Origin: Epithemia pelagica
Lineage: Eukaryota > Bacillariophyta > Bacillariophyceae > Surirellales > Surirellaceae
Reading direction: 5' to 3'
DNA: 64,000 bases
Assembly: GCA_946965045.2 (NCBI GenBank)
Contig: OX337242.1
Coordinates: 2,232,001-2,296,000, forward strand
Each line of letters starts with the position of its first letter. Positions within the stretch are counted from its first letter, which is position 1. The notes under the pieces were generated by a model. The model had not been told where the DNA came from. It did no database searches and was given only the letters and a program-made list of their open reading frames with translations. Below, one piece after another: positions 29,401 through 38,100 of the stretch. Both the position numbers and the translations under genes were made by a program.

Positions 29401-30119
29401 AAACGAGGAGGTCCAGTCATGGGAGTATCTTTGGAAGGTGTCGTCGCCGCAAATGACAAGGCGGATTCTCTACGTAACGCCTTGATTTTTCGATCCTCTT
29501 CATCTTCTTTCCAAGCTCGCAAAGCACGTGTTCGTTCAGCCGCTTTCGCCTTTCGCGCTGCCCTTGCGGATGCTTGTCTCCGCTGACGTTCGGCTTCACT
29601 GAGGAACGGACCCGTGTCGTCGTCGCTCTTTCTTCCCGCAGTACTTGGTGATTTCCTGTCACTCGCCGAGACCTTTTTGCAAGGATCGGTCGCTGCTCCA
29701 ATACCCATTTGCTCCAACTGCGTGAGTTTGGTTTCCAGACTGTGCATCAAGATGGAACATAGTTCTCGGTTTTTGGGTGAATCGGTAAACACGAGAACTG
29801 TTTCTTCTTCATCACTCCGCGCAAACCCTGCCAATCCCAAAATATCCAAGGCACCTGGAACAGATACAATCGATGCTTGAATTCGAGGATTCTGTAACCG
29901 GATCCGACGATACTTGAGTTCGGAATGGACAGTTGCGTTGTGGATCAGCTTGCGAAGGACCGTGCAGGACTCAACGAGACCGGTCCAATTCGTTCCTTGC
30001 GATTGGTCCTGAGGTTGTTGAAACCGCTGTGATCCATCCGCATTCAAAGTTTCAAAAGGAATACTGTTGGCCCTATAAAAGTCTTCCAAGACGGCCGATA
30101 CCACTAGAGTTGACTCCAT
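26451..30119 (-). CDS. PUB-E2-UVR-UBX-RING-H2 fusion: single-chain ubiquitin-conjugating enzyme and ligase
   Basis: 1222 aa in one uninterrupted frame. In order: a PUB-like domain (about 45-135; LRKLIHNATVHSELKYRRIR, then VPGALDILGLAGF); a charged helix and Ser/Ala-rich linker; a UBC (E2) domain (about 390-600) of the BIRC6/UBE2O type, with SGGLFVFDIYVP, YPTEPPKVELLT, FGPNLYANGKVCLSLLGTW (catalytic Cys488) and WRPNISTLNQVLISIQGLI; two UVR-like helical hairpins (about 795-855; YVRAGKLQEGLHHLE and YIRAGRLQEQINARI); a UBX-like ubiquitin fold (about 958-1073; CRLKIRLPGDPSS, SLKELGLAPSATLTV) with an insertion; and a RING-H2 finger with ligands C1166, C1169, C1188, H1190, H1193, C1196, C1207 and C1210. 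PUB and UBX are both p97/Cdc48-binding folds. A Cdc48-associated ubiquitin-chain-building or extending enzyme is inferred. No signal peptide, so cytosolic or nuclear. Confidence 0.85.
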   Translation of the reverse strand: MESTLVVSAVLEDFYRANSIPFETLNADGSQRFQQPQDQSQGTNWTGLVESCTVLRKLIHNATVHSELKYRRIRLQNPRIQASIVSVPGALDILGLAGFARSDEEETVLVFTDSPKNRELCSILMHSLETKLTQLEQMGIGAATDPCKKVSASDRKSPSTAGRKSDDDTGPFLSEAERQRRQASARAARKAKAAERTRALRAWKEDEEDRKIKALRRESALSFAATTPSKDTPMTGPPRFADLRIQKLAPSGDAATSAPENSSGVISEKGSTQEPFLQENTGLDSGSSSAVSLKAAPASAVITATEDTEAMDLSQSVQDAASSSVGAQKMEASVVASSLLPASSPKETDKAFEEDWKEYLKSTPLCAPAEGIRESSVFNKKHNLETAGGSSPKCLRKLFKELETMNDSLPSDPRCSVFVRFDEETPQFLRAMIPAALPGPTPYSGGLFVFDIYVPGSYPTEPPKVELLTTGGGTVRFGPNLYANGKVCLSLLGTWSGPKWRPNISTLNQVLISIQGLILGAEHPYYLEPGHGGWEGTVKEGSFQRTGHLLKTGGIVHEDFVPRHVAIYENKLRIGTVRYAMLDMLKMVLNVEAENDETKEANEIWKDDDNFGIQDGDDEEQEEDISDDEEQEEDMDETQEKLTSSSSSSAKYLGPFARPIWLHFYQNRSLILKEVQSWTRDNSIKPSFFGHSGACAMEDDEGHDRKHSKLLDKISSLNVKLEGVLSRIETPPMVVTESSTSVRDVAMRVTSLSNKRAAADKPSLKAPPPGDENDKETKPVDLPPSVVKNKKITCIDDVRQQIEDAAAMGNYVRAGKLQEGLHHLEFLNERMEVVAGERDYIRAGRLQEQINARIDILNDDEALPQPKVPPVASAVPLENDESWGEDDGHSNDDDSQKNTEFYDDGYGDAFNSDNNWNDSWGMGTTINTSSGPNHEAAKKPAVLARSSPYKSKRSSGSTCRLKIRLPGDPSSITEEFDGEDKLSDLYEHIEKFVDPEFVAQKHSVPGVAQSKHVMTPHGPQMIKDPAFARPLSLKGFTLLLALPKREFSLEAHGTKSLKELGLAPSATLTVMMCTERGMVRRGDLESRLSEAQGDAMDVDGLTYEGLLELTERVGRKVNETWTDESKAKLESNSSLISPAKYLSELDKKCCPDEASSEGNSINDRRCPICLGDFDADTTEENLRQLHSCQHVFHVACLDTWLQTKACCPLCNQDVMLSDEPSK

Positions 30120-31307
30120 GGTGGTGTATTGTTGCGGTGGTTTGACAACTTTGACAAGATATGAGCGAGAAAATCTGAATCGCGGGCACTGTGACTCCTC
30201 GATAGCGGAAGAATCTGATGTGAGTATGAGTCACGCGAACACTGAGAGACATGACACCTCTCGGATGTAGGTGAAACGTGCTCAAATTCCGGGTTTTCCG
30301 GGGAGAGACAAGTCTTTCGATTTTCGATGGATTCGGACTCCAGCGCTTAGCATGGGTAGCTATCTCTACCTTACGAATTACTCCCTCTGGACCGTAATTG
30401 TGTAGCGCGCGACCAACAAGTAAAATTAGTCGCCTTAATACATCACGTAGACCCTGGTACAAACCTACGGGGATTTGGCCGGCTCATTCGGAGTCGAATT
30501 TTAGTGATGAACATTCCACGACACACGAGCCTTCAAATAAGTAGAAAAACTATTTAACGTCAAATATAACGACTAAGGACTGATAGATAAGCTTTTTTCC
30601 GCGCCTGCATGCTTTAGGCCAAATATCTGGTGAGTTGATTAAGCACTGAAGCACGACTGAGCATGGCACGCGCCAACAGATTACTTATGGAGGTTCTGCT
30701 AGCACCAAATTTTTTGGCGACTTGTGCAATGGCACCATGGGAAAGTTTGCCATTTTTAGCCAGCGCCAGCAGAAGCACTATGGCACGTCCACGGTCTTGT
30801 GGATGCATATCCCTCCTCTATGGACCCCTCTGGGCCTCCCCTAAATGGGCCGGGTCTTGAGAGGGGTCAGGGGGCATGAACGCTTTAGTTCCCTCTCATG
30901 GCCCCAAAAATGAGAGATGGAACATATAAATTATACATGAAAATGTAGATCTTGGAAAGACCGACCGATCTATATAATTTTTAGTACAAACGGAGATATG
31001 CCCATGAAGTTACAGTATTTTTTTGCAATTCGCTACGCAATTTGGGTCCAGAGGGAGTACTCATAGGAGTAAGCCAGACAGAGGATAAGATTATTACATA
31101 TGGTTTGTTTGAAAGGTAAAAGGTATAAAGAAACAGATATATTCTATTCTTGAGATTATACATACTCCCCAGGCGCAATACAACTTATACAATCGTACCA
31201 TTCTCATAGCGAAGGATTTCCATAGATTTGGTTGGCCTTGACCACCACTTCCATAGGTTTCGGCAGAGGCTACAGGCATGACAAATGCCTGGTCGCGGTG
31301 CCAACAA
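30120..31307. other. Intergenic with transposon debris
   Basis: Promoter side of the E2/RING gene, then the transposase relic at 30614-30808. A small inverted repeat (gacccctct at about 30825 against agaggggtc at about 30860) and AT-rich sequence follow. No intact gene. Confidence 0.4.
30614..30808 (-). mobile_element. Transposase N-terminal helix-turn-helix relic
   Basis: 64 codons: DRGRAIVLLLALAKNGKLSH, then GAIAQVAKKFGASRTSISNL and LLARA. This is the DNA-binding start typical of Tc1/mariner-like transposases in stramenopiles and plants (a basic loop, then xAxxFxxSRxTIxxxW/L). The frame ends soon afterwards and no DDE/D catalytic part follows within 1 kb on this strand. It is therefore a relic or a domesticated fragment. 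The superfamily is inferred. Confidence 0.45.
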
Positions 31308-33104
31308 CTACTCCTTCCACGGTTCACATATAATGGATCCGTAAAAGGGTCGTTTCACAATGTCCGATCGGGCTTTGGCTACATCATTCAATCCAATGTA
31401 ACGATCAATGTCTGGTCGGAGTTGTCGAGTCGACAACAAATGCAACAAAAAGTCCAAATCTTGTCGGACATTCTCATCCATGGACTCCCCAATCACATCC
31501 GCAAAGTTGAAGAGGGTCGCACGTTTCATGGACACCAAATAGCAATACTCGAGCAGAAACTCATAGGGTAGACAACAAGCCGCATTCACATGCTCATCCT
31601 CTCCCTGCCTTTCTGTACCCGCATTTTTAGACCCAGAAATGGGCACACACACAAGTCTCCCCTTACGAGCCAGTGCCGCTCGTACGGCAGGGAATTCTTT
31701 GGGAAACTGGTAGTCCAAAACGACATCCATTTTTCCTTCCACATTGGGAAGCCATTCATCTGGTTCCTCTCCCAGTATTGTGGGTCGGTGTTTGTGCAAA
31801 ATGGAAAAATACTCTCGCGGCGCCGTCACATAGACATGAGAGCATCCCGCAATCTCTGCCATGCGAACCGCGGCCTGTGCCTCGAGGCTGGTGCAGCCCG
31901 TGATCAATACGGTACGCCCCCGTAAACATGTGCGACTGTACCGATGGGGGCGACTTCGACCATGGTGCAGTGCAGAAAAGGCCGGAAGGTACGTGGACAA
32001 AATGGCACAAATCTCCGCGGCATCCAACTTTTTGGGCACTACACAGAGTCGACGGGTCGGAACGGAAATATACTTGGCATTGGCGCCTCCTCCAGGGACA
32101 ATGGCTGCCACACGCGTTCCAGCTACCAGAATTCCAACATCTGATGACTTTTGTTCCTCCTCAAGGAGATGATCGCTATTCGATTCATTCGAACGTGGCG
32201 TTGTCTGCTGAACGACTCCAACAAAGTTGCTTCCTGGAACATAGTTTTCACTGGCAGCCCCTGCGGCACCCATCAAGTCGCAATCCAGGGGCGAGGATTG
32301 TCTATGAATCATCCAATCCATATCACATATAGCTGACGCCTGTTGAAACGTGATAATGAACAACGAATAAGAAAAGTGACTCCGTTGCATGGTGCGAATA
32401 AAGGAACAGAACTCACGTACTTCTACAATCACCCTGGCCGTTTCTTCATCACCATCGCCATCTCTCGAGTTGAGACCAATACAGCCCAACTGCAATCGGT
32501 CCATATAGGGCCAAGAGGAAGAGAGAGTAGGTGATGTCGCTTTAGGCTTTGCGCTGTTGTGAATGGCCTTTGCACGTTGTCGCCGCTTCCCAACGATATT
32601 TCGATGAGGTAGTTTTCTGGCAACCGATTTCATGGAATTGCAGAGTGCCGAGGCATTGACTCCTCCAAGAAAGGTGGAAGTCCCATTGGTGGTCGTGGAA
32701 ACGTTGGTAAAGGTGATGAGAGACTCATCTTTCTCAACGCTGCTTATGCCTACTTCGTCGTCTGCATCATTCTCCCAATCTTCCTGTGTCTCCACAGTTT
32801 CGTCAATCGTTTTCTCTTCATTGGAGGTTACCATTTCTACTTCCAAGTAGCCGCTGTCACCATCGGTCCATGTGAGCTCCTCTTGCTGGCCGAGATACGG
32901 TCCCACAAAAGAAGATGCATCGGACGAAACCTTGGAAGCAATATCACTGTGACTTCGTGAGTAACCCCAAATGTCCCCAAAGTTCATGACCACGGTGACA
33001 GCAGCAGCAGCAGCAGGAACAACAACACTGGGGGGTTGATTCGATTTGTGACGAAACGAACCTTGCTTCCCATCGAGAACGGTTGGTAGAGGAGGGCAGT
33101 CCAC
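31308..33104 (-). CDS. MDR-superfamily (quinone oxidoreductase-like) protein with a long N-terminal extension
   Basis: 598 aa. The C-terminal about 330 residues follow the medium-chain dehydrogenase/reductase layout: ENYVPGSNFVGVVQQ (catalytic-domain G-x-E/N-x-x-G), GTRVAAIVPGGGANAKYISV, LDAAEICAILSTYLPAFSAL, and then the Rossmann turn GRTVLITGCTSLEAQAAVRM (about 396-415) for NAD(P)H. MDVVLDYQ and GRLVCVP mark later strands. No Cys/His set for catalytic or structural zinc is seen, so it is a zinc-free quinone or enoyl reductase-like member. Residues 1-260 are acidic and Ser/Thr-rich with little predicted structure, apart from basic patches (KRRQRAKAIH). There is no signal peptide. Substrate unknown. 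The ATG at 33104 is the first in frame. Confidence 0.75.
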   Translation of the reverse strand: MDCPPLPTVLDGKQGSFRHKSNQPPSVVVPAAAAAVTVVMNFGDIWGYSRSHSDIASKVSSDASSFVGPYLGQQEELTWTDGDSGYLEVEMVTSNEEKTIDETVETQEDWENDADDEVGISSVEKDESLITFTNVSTTTNGTSTFLGGVNASALCNSMKSVARKLPHRNIVGKRRQRAKAIHNSAKPKATSPTLSSSWPYMDRLQLGCIGLNSRDGDGDEETARVIVEVREFCSFIRTMQRSHFSYSLFIITFQQASAICDMDWMIHRQSSPLDCDLMGAAGAASENYVPGSNFVGVVQQTTPRSNESNSDHLLEEEQKSSDVGILVAGTRVAAIVPGGGANAKYISVPTRRLCVVPKKLDAAEICAILSTYLPAFSALHHGRSRPHRYSRTCLRGRTVLITGCTSLEAQAAVRMAEIAGCSHVYVTAPREYFSILHKHRPTILGEEPDEWLPNVEGKMDVVLDYQFPKEFPAVRAALARKGRLVCVPISGSKNAGTERQGEDEHVNAACCLPYEFLLEYCYLVSMKRATLFNFADVIGESMDENVRQDLDFLLHLLSTRQLRPDIDRYIGLNDVAKARSDIVKRPFYGSIICEPWKE

Positions 33105-33538
33105 GAAAAGCTAAGTTTGTGTGCAAATGAGTTCCTTTCCACGCCGTGGGGTGTCACTTAAGGGTTTTTTTGGCGCACACTTTTGAAATCTCTTTTATGA
33201 AAGGACCCACATACTGCAGTCAGACACATGAATGTCCTGCGGGGAGCAGTCCTACCGGAGGCATACTCCACGATCACTTTGCTGCTTCTGGTTTGGGACG
33301 CTCCGTCTCATCTGTGGACTTTATGGCTTCCCGTCTCATGTCAAGAGTCAACCGGTACTTTTTGGCTTACAGTCTATCACAGCTCGGAAGCAGGTTACAC
33401 GTGTGGGAGAGCCGTTAAAGGTACGACTGTTCCGATGAACATTGCATTCGGTCGCGCGTGACGTGCGCAAAATATCTTCCTTCTGCCTTATCGACAGTGA
33501 CGAATGAGGACGAGATGATTCCAACCGATCACCACAAG
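33105..33538. other. Divergent promoter region
   Basis: Lies between the MDR gene (minus) and the membrane protein gene (plus). Overlapping short open frames only. No motif called. Confidence 0.35.
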
Positions 33539-34387
33539 ATGTCAATCGTACCATGCTTTTTACGACGATTTCATGTTGTGACCTTGCTACTCGTTCTCTC
33601 ATTCCCAGTCGATAGAGCCAATGGTTATCTTCCGGGCGTCGTCTTCTCGTCTCGACAAGAACTCGTGGCGCTTTCAGCTTGCAATCTACCAAGAAGAACG
33701 GTTTCTACCACCACCTACGACCAATGGCCTTGTGGTGGTCGAAGTACCGTGGTATTAAATCTCCAGACAAATGACGAGAACAGCGACGACCAGCCCTCAT
33801 CTTTGGAAGGAAAAGATTTGGCCAGAAAATTTTACGAGTTTCAAAAAGGACAAGAAGCGACACAAGAGCCGATAAAGAGCCAACCGACGGGCGACTCTAC
33901 TACGAGTGATGGAACAACAACGACCAATGCGAACGTACGACCAGGTCAACGCCAAGATGCATCGGATGTGCGTCCCATCAAGTTTACTGGTCAACAACGT
34001 TCCCTCTTTAGCGAACCCGAAACCAGAACATCTTCACGTCTCAGCCGCGAACAGGGAAGAAAATTCAATCTGGCCGGTACATTTGAACGAACGTTGCCAA
34101 TCCAAGCAGGTGTTGTAGCTCTCTCGCTCGCTTTTGTTCTGTATATTGGCTTTACGGGCGGCATCACTTCGGGCATTGGTGGAATCGATGAGTACATGGA
34201 CGACGATGAGGCCGATGACATCTGGGAACTCCAACGAAGAGATTCAATTATGCGTCAACTGGGAACGGAACAAGACGAAGAAGGCCTATCATACTATGGA
34301 GGAAGCAACAAGAATGGCTACCTGCAGAATCCAGGAAGGGATGATCAATCGGCAGAGCGTAGTAGCTCCGGCAGTGTTTGGCTTTGA
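33539..34387 (+). CDS. Signal-peptide-bearing single-pass membrane protein, possibly plastid-targeted
   Basis: 282 aa from the ATG at 33539, chosen because it puts RRFHVVTLLLVLSFPVDRAN at the N-terminus as a signal peptide. Upstream in-frame ATGs (33458, 33515) would bury it. A disordered Gln/Thr/Ser-rich region follows. The only other hydrophobic helix is VVALSLAFVLYIGFTGGITSG (about residues 205-225), preceded by basic residues. The tail is acidic, with a Gly/Asn-rich end (MDDDEADDIWELQRRDS). This layout of presequence, one TM and an acidic tail is common for diatom plastid-membrane proteins, but the ASAF-type cleavage motif is not clear. No known family recognised. Confidence 0.6.
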   Translation: MSIVPCFLRRFHVVTLLLVLSFPVDRANGYLPGVVFSSRQELVALSACNLPRRTVSTTTYDQWPCGGRSTVVLNLQTNDENSDDQPSSLEGKDLARKFYEFQKGQEATQEPIKSQPTGDSTTSDGTTTTNANVRPGQRQDASDVRPIKFTGQQRSLFSEPETRTSSRLSREQGRKFNLAGTFERTLPIQAGVVALSLAFVLYIGFTGGITSGIGGIDEYMDDDEADDIWELQRRDSIMRQLGTEQDEEGLSYYGGSNKNGYLQNPGRDDQSAERSSSGSVWL

Positions 34388-35193
34388 CGAGTGAGTCACT
34401 CCTGATAAGACCCCTCTACTAGATCAAACACTGTCTTCCTTTTACTTTATCTGGTGAGTCTATTTGGTGTCGAGAGTTGACAGAGCCGTTCTGGTGAGAT
34501 CAAAAACTATATTTGTCATTGTCGGCAAAATGAATAATCGTAGCGCGGATTGAACGCGCGACCTTTTCGGTGTAAACGAAACGTGATAACCACTACACCA
34601 TACGATCCTGCCACAATCGAGAATTATACCGTTTAAAAATAAAAATCTGATCTCTTGACTCATCCTTTCGAGAAGTGTACAAAGTACAGTACAATACAAC
34701 TCCACCCAGCATACAATAATGCTGAGCGCGCATCATCATGCAGCTATTGTAACGCGCATGCAGCAAATACAAGCGAACAGCTGTCCGTCTTCGATATTTC
34801 GCAGCGTTTAATTTGCCTCTATGGAATGAGACTCCTGACCATTTTAAACGTAATTGTAGAGAATTTTAATATGAGACCGCTTGGGAGGTAGACTCTCGTC
34901 GACGCAATGCGCGTGTGTCGTCACATCGTGTCGCGTGGACACACCGAATGGAATCGGCAGCAAACCCCAAACTCAAACACTCGTCCACAAATTCAATCTT
35001 CTATCTACTCCTAATACTAATAGGCTCAAGCATAAAAAGATATTGTGGAGATTGGAGTGTACTCTTCTAAAAAAGGGCAAGCCACCTACCTACTTAGAAT
35101 CCAAAAGCCTTTGATAAGCCAACAAGTGTTCCAGATTGAGAGAGAGTGTAATTTTTATGTTTGAAAAGTTTGAAAGCAACGGGGGTCGTCACC
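34388..35193. other. Intergenic containing a tRNA gene
   Basis: Apart from the tRNA at 34535-34607 nothing is recognised. It includes the promoter of the first P1B ATPase gene. Confidence 0.4.
34535..34607 (-). tRNA. tRNA-Val (anticodon UAC)
   Basis: On the minus strand the 73-nt sequence folds as a cloverleaf. The 7-bp acceptor is GATCGTA against TACGATT (terminal G-U). The D arm contains the A box TGGTGTAGTGG. The anticodon stem TTTCG/CGAAA encloses loop TTTACAC with anticodon TAC. A 5-bp T stem GCGCG/CGCGC encloses TTCAATC (B box). The discriminator is A. No CCA is encoded and there is no intron. A TTTT run follows about 5 nt downstream as a Pol III stop. The features are those of a nuclear gene. 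The sequence resembles known eukaryotic tRNA-Val starts (TGGTGTAGTGGTTATCAC). Confidence 0.92.
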
Positions 35194-38100
35194 ATGAACA
35201 TCAGTGAGTATGATTCTTCCTCTTCATCGCCTGGGACGCCTACCACGGCAGACGACAAACTCGAGCCAAATAGCACCGTCTCAGCCATTCCAACAAGTAA
35301 TAGCAGTATTAAACCACGGTGTCGAAAGGATTCCATCCCGCTTCGGAAACGGCACTGTCCCATGGAGCAAATCTCTTCGCGAAACGGCCAGCTCGATAGT
35401 TTTGGCATCATGATCACGGGAACCTACCTTGGATCTATCCAGGAAGAAGGCTCGGAATCGAAACCTCCACCGAAGACAAGAGATACAAGCTCCACACCCA
35501 TTTATTGTCAGTTCTGCGTTGACTCTGAAGAGCCTCCGCGTTTGGAGGTTTATTGTCAGTTCTGCGTTGACTCTGAAGAGCCTCCGCGTTTTGAGGACAA
35601 GAAACCGCAAGATGAACAGGCTGTCTTTGCAGCTACTACACCGGATTCGACTATTGCTGGTCGGGGCTCCTTGTATTGTGGCGTTTGTGCGGATACACCC
35701 AATGCGACACTGTCCGCCCCACCAATCATTTACACGGCAACGTCCTTTTCCTGCAAAGGCCAGAAAAACTGGCAAGAATTGGCCAGCAGTGTACTGGAAC
35801 CCGTTCAGGGCGTCGCACGAGTCCAATACAACAGTCCGCAAAAGCTGCTCACTGTCACTCATCAAGCAAGTCTCGTTACGGCTCAAAAACTTTTGCAATT
35901 GTTGAACCAAAATACCTTTGGAGCCAGGATTCAAAGCTCAGTGCCTGCTCCAGTTCCGACAACGAAAGGTGCTCCGCGAAAGTCTGTTGCCTTTTCTCCA
36001 GAGGACACATTTATTCACCAAAAAGAGGAACAACTTGTTCCTGCTTCCTCGGATGGGTATACAAGAAAGCCAATAGTCGGCGACGAATTTGTCGAAAGTA
36101 TCTTTGTGTCGGACGATATCTGTAGTGAATCCGGTTGTTCCTTGATTCGGTCTTCCCTGGAACCCATTCGAGCCATCAGTCGCATCCAGTTCCAGCTTCC
36201 CTCCAAGCAACTGATTGTGAAACATTCGCCATTACACATTTCGGCTCAAGAAATTATGATTCTATTGAGTCACGATGGTTTTGATTGTTCCGTTGAAACC
36301 GATGGAGGCTCGTCTCATTCCTCAGGAGGGGAGGAACAATGCGATCCATTGGCAACGATCCTTCTTGTGGAAAGTGAGTTTCGTTGTCCCGATATTTGTT
36401 GCCAAGTCGAATTTGACATTGTTGAGACGCTCCTTTGGAATAGTATAAAGGGAGTCAAGCGGGTTGGTTTCAACCTCGCAACCAAACAGATTACCGTGGA
36501 CCACGTACCCGCGCTTGTGTCGGCGAACGGTATTCTAAGAGTGTTGATGGAAGGTGGCCTTGAAGCGCATATTGAAAAAGACGGAGACAAAACGAACATA
36601 ACAGCCTCCCCCATTATTCGAACTGTGTTGATCTGTGGCGGCATTTGTTGTGAAGCGGACTGCTGGGCCATTCGTCAACGCATTGGAACGGTGGAGGGAG
36701 TCAAACGTGTACACTTTAATGTGCCTGCGAAGCGAGTCATTTTGTTTCATTCTCCCTCGAGAGTTTCAGCGAAGGATATTGTGATTTTGCTGAACGAGGA
36801 CAAGTTTGATGCCACCATCATGGATCCTTCCACAGACTCACCCGTAACAACAAACTTGTCGGAAGATCCGATGCATTCTACGATGATTCGGCGGAGCACC
36901 TTCAAGTGCCAAGGAGTTTGTTGCGAAGCGGAGAAGGTTTTAGTTGAGGCCTTACTAGGACGAATGGATGGAGTCCGAAATATCACGTTGAATGGTGAAA
37001 CGAAAAACGTTGTTGTAGAACACGTACCTTCCATTATTTCAGAACAAGCCATACTCCGGCTTTTGAATGAGGATGGTTTTCAAGCAACGCTCAGAACTCG
37101 ACCATCTTTGGGTTCACAAAAGGAATCTTCAAGAAGAATTTCCCAACGTCGTTCATCAGCAAGATCATCAAGGTTATTGACCATGGATGACATCAAGCTG
37201 ATTGAATCGAAATTGAGCGAGTCGGAAACGGAAGTTCGGTCTATCTTGCATGTGGCACGAATATGCTGTCCAGCGGAAATTCCTGCCATTAAATCCATTG
37301 TTGAACCAATGCAAGGGGTTTCCAAGGTCTGGGTAATCGTAACATCAAAGTTGGTCTATGTTCAACACGAACCATCGAGGGTATCGGCGGAGACTATCCG
37401 CAATACTCTGAATGGGCAGAGTTTTGGTGCCAAAATCAAAGTGGATGGGGCAAAAGTAGCAGCGACGGCAGCTTCCAACAAAACCATGTTCTGTACATCG
37501 CGCTTTGTGATCAAATCTTGGGAAGTCTCTGACTACGAATTCGAGGGCGCAATCAACAGTGACTTTGATGAAACGCAAGTTCAATCAATCGCAGTGGACC
37601 GTATTACGGGAACGCTCGCCGTTGTTCATAATCCATGCACGACTTCCGCCCACCTAATCAAGCAAACGTTATGCCAGAATCCCAGAACGAGCGCAGAACT
37701 CATTGTCGACGGAGAAAATTCCTTGCACATTGACTACGAGGCTCTTGCTGCGTTGAAAGAGGACGAGACTAAGTCAGAACAAGACGACCATAGATTCCCA
37801 AGACCAACGGTCATTTTGGCAGTTTTGTTGTGGATTGTGTCCATGTTGTCGTTGATTGGAGAAGATTGGGAGTTTCTGAAGTATGTTGGCCTTGGGTCTG
37901 TCGCTTTTGGCATTCCTCCAATTGCCATCAAAGCATACCACCAGCTTCGACGACTGAGGTTTGACGCAAACTCTTTGATGTTTCTTGCTTCCCTCGGAGC
38001 TTTGGCTCTAGGAGAGTTCACGGAAGCTGCAGCTGTTGTGTCACTCTTTGCGTTGTCGGAATGGTTGGAGGTCCGTGCAACAACCCGTGCTCGGCAAGCT

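Noticed and set aside
30824-30912. Small inverted repeats (gacccctct/agaggggtc and a tctcat/atgaga pair) as transposon ends
   Set aside because: Too short and imperfect, with no target duplication and no relation to the nearby transposase relic that I can show.
35281-35934. 217-codon minus-strand open frame
   Set aside because: Shadow of the first P1B ATPase gene.
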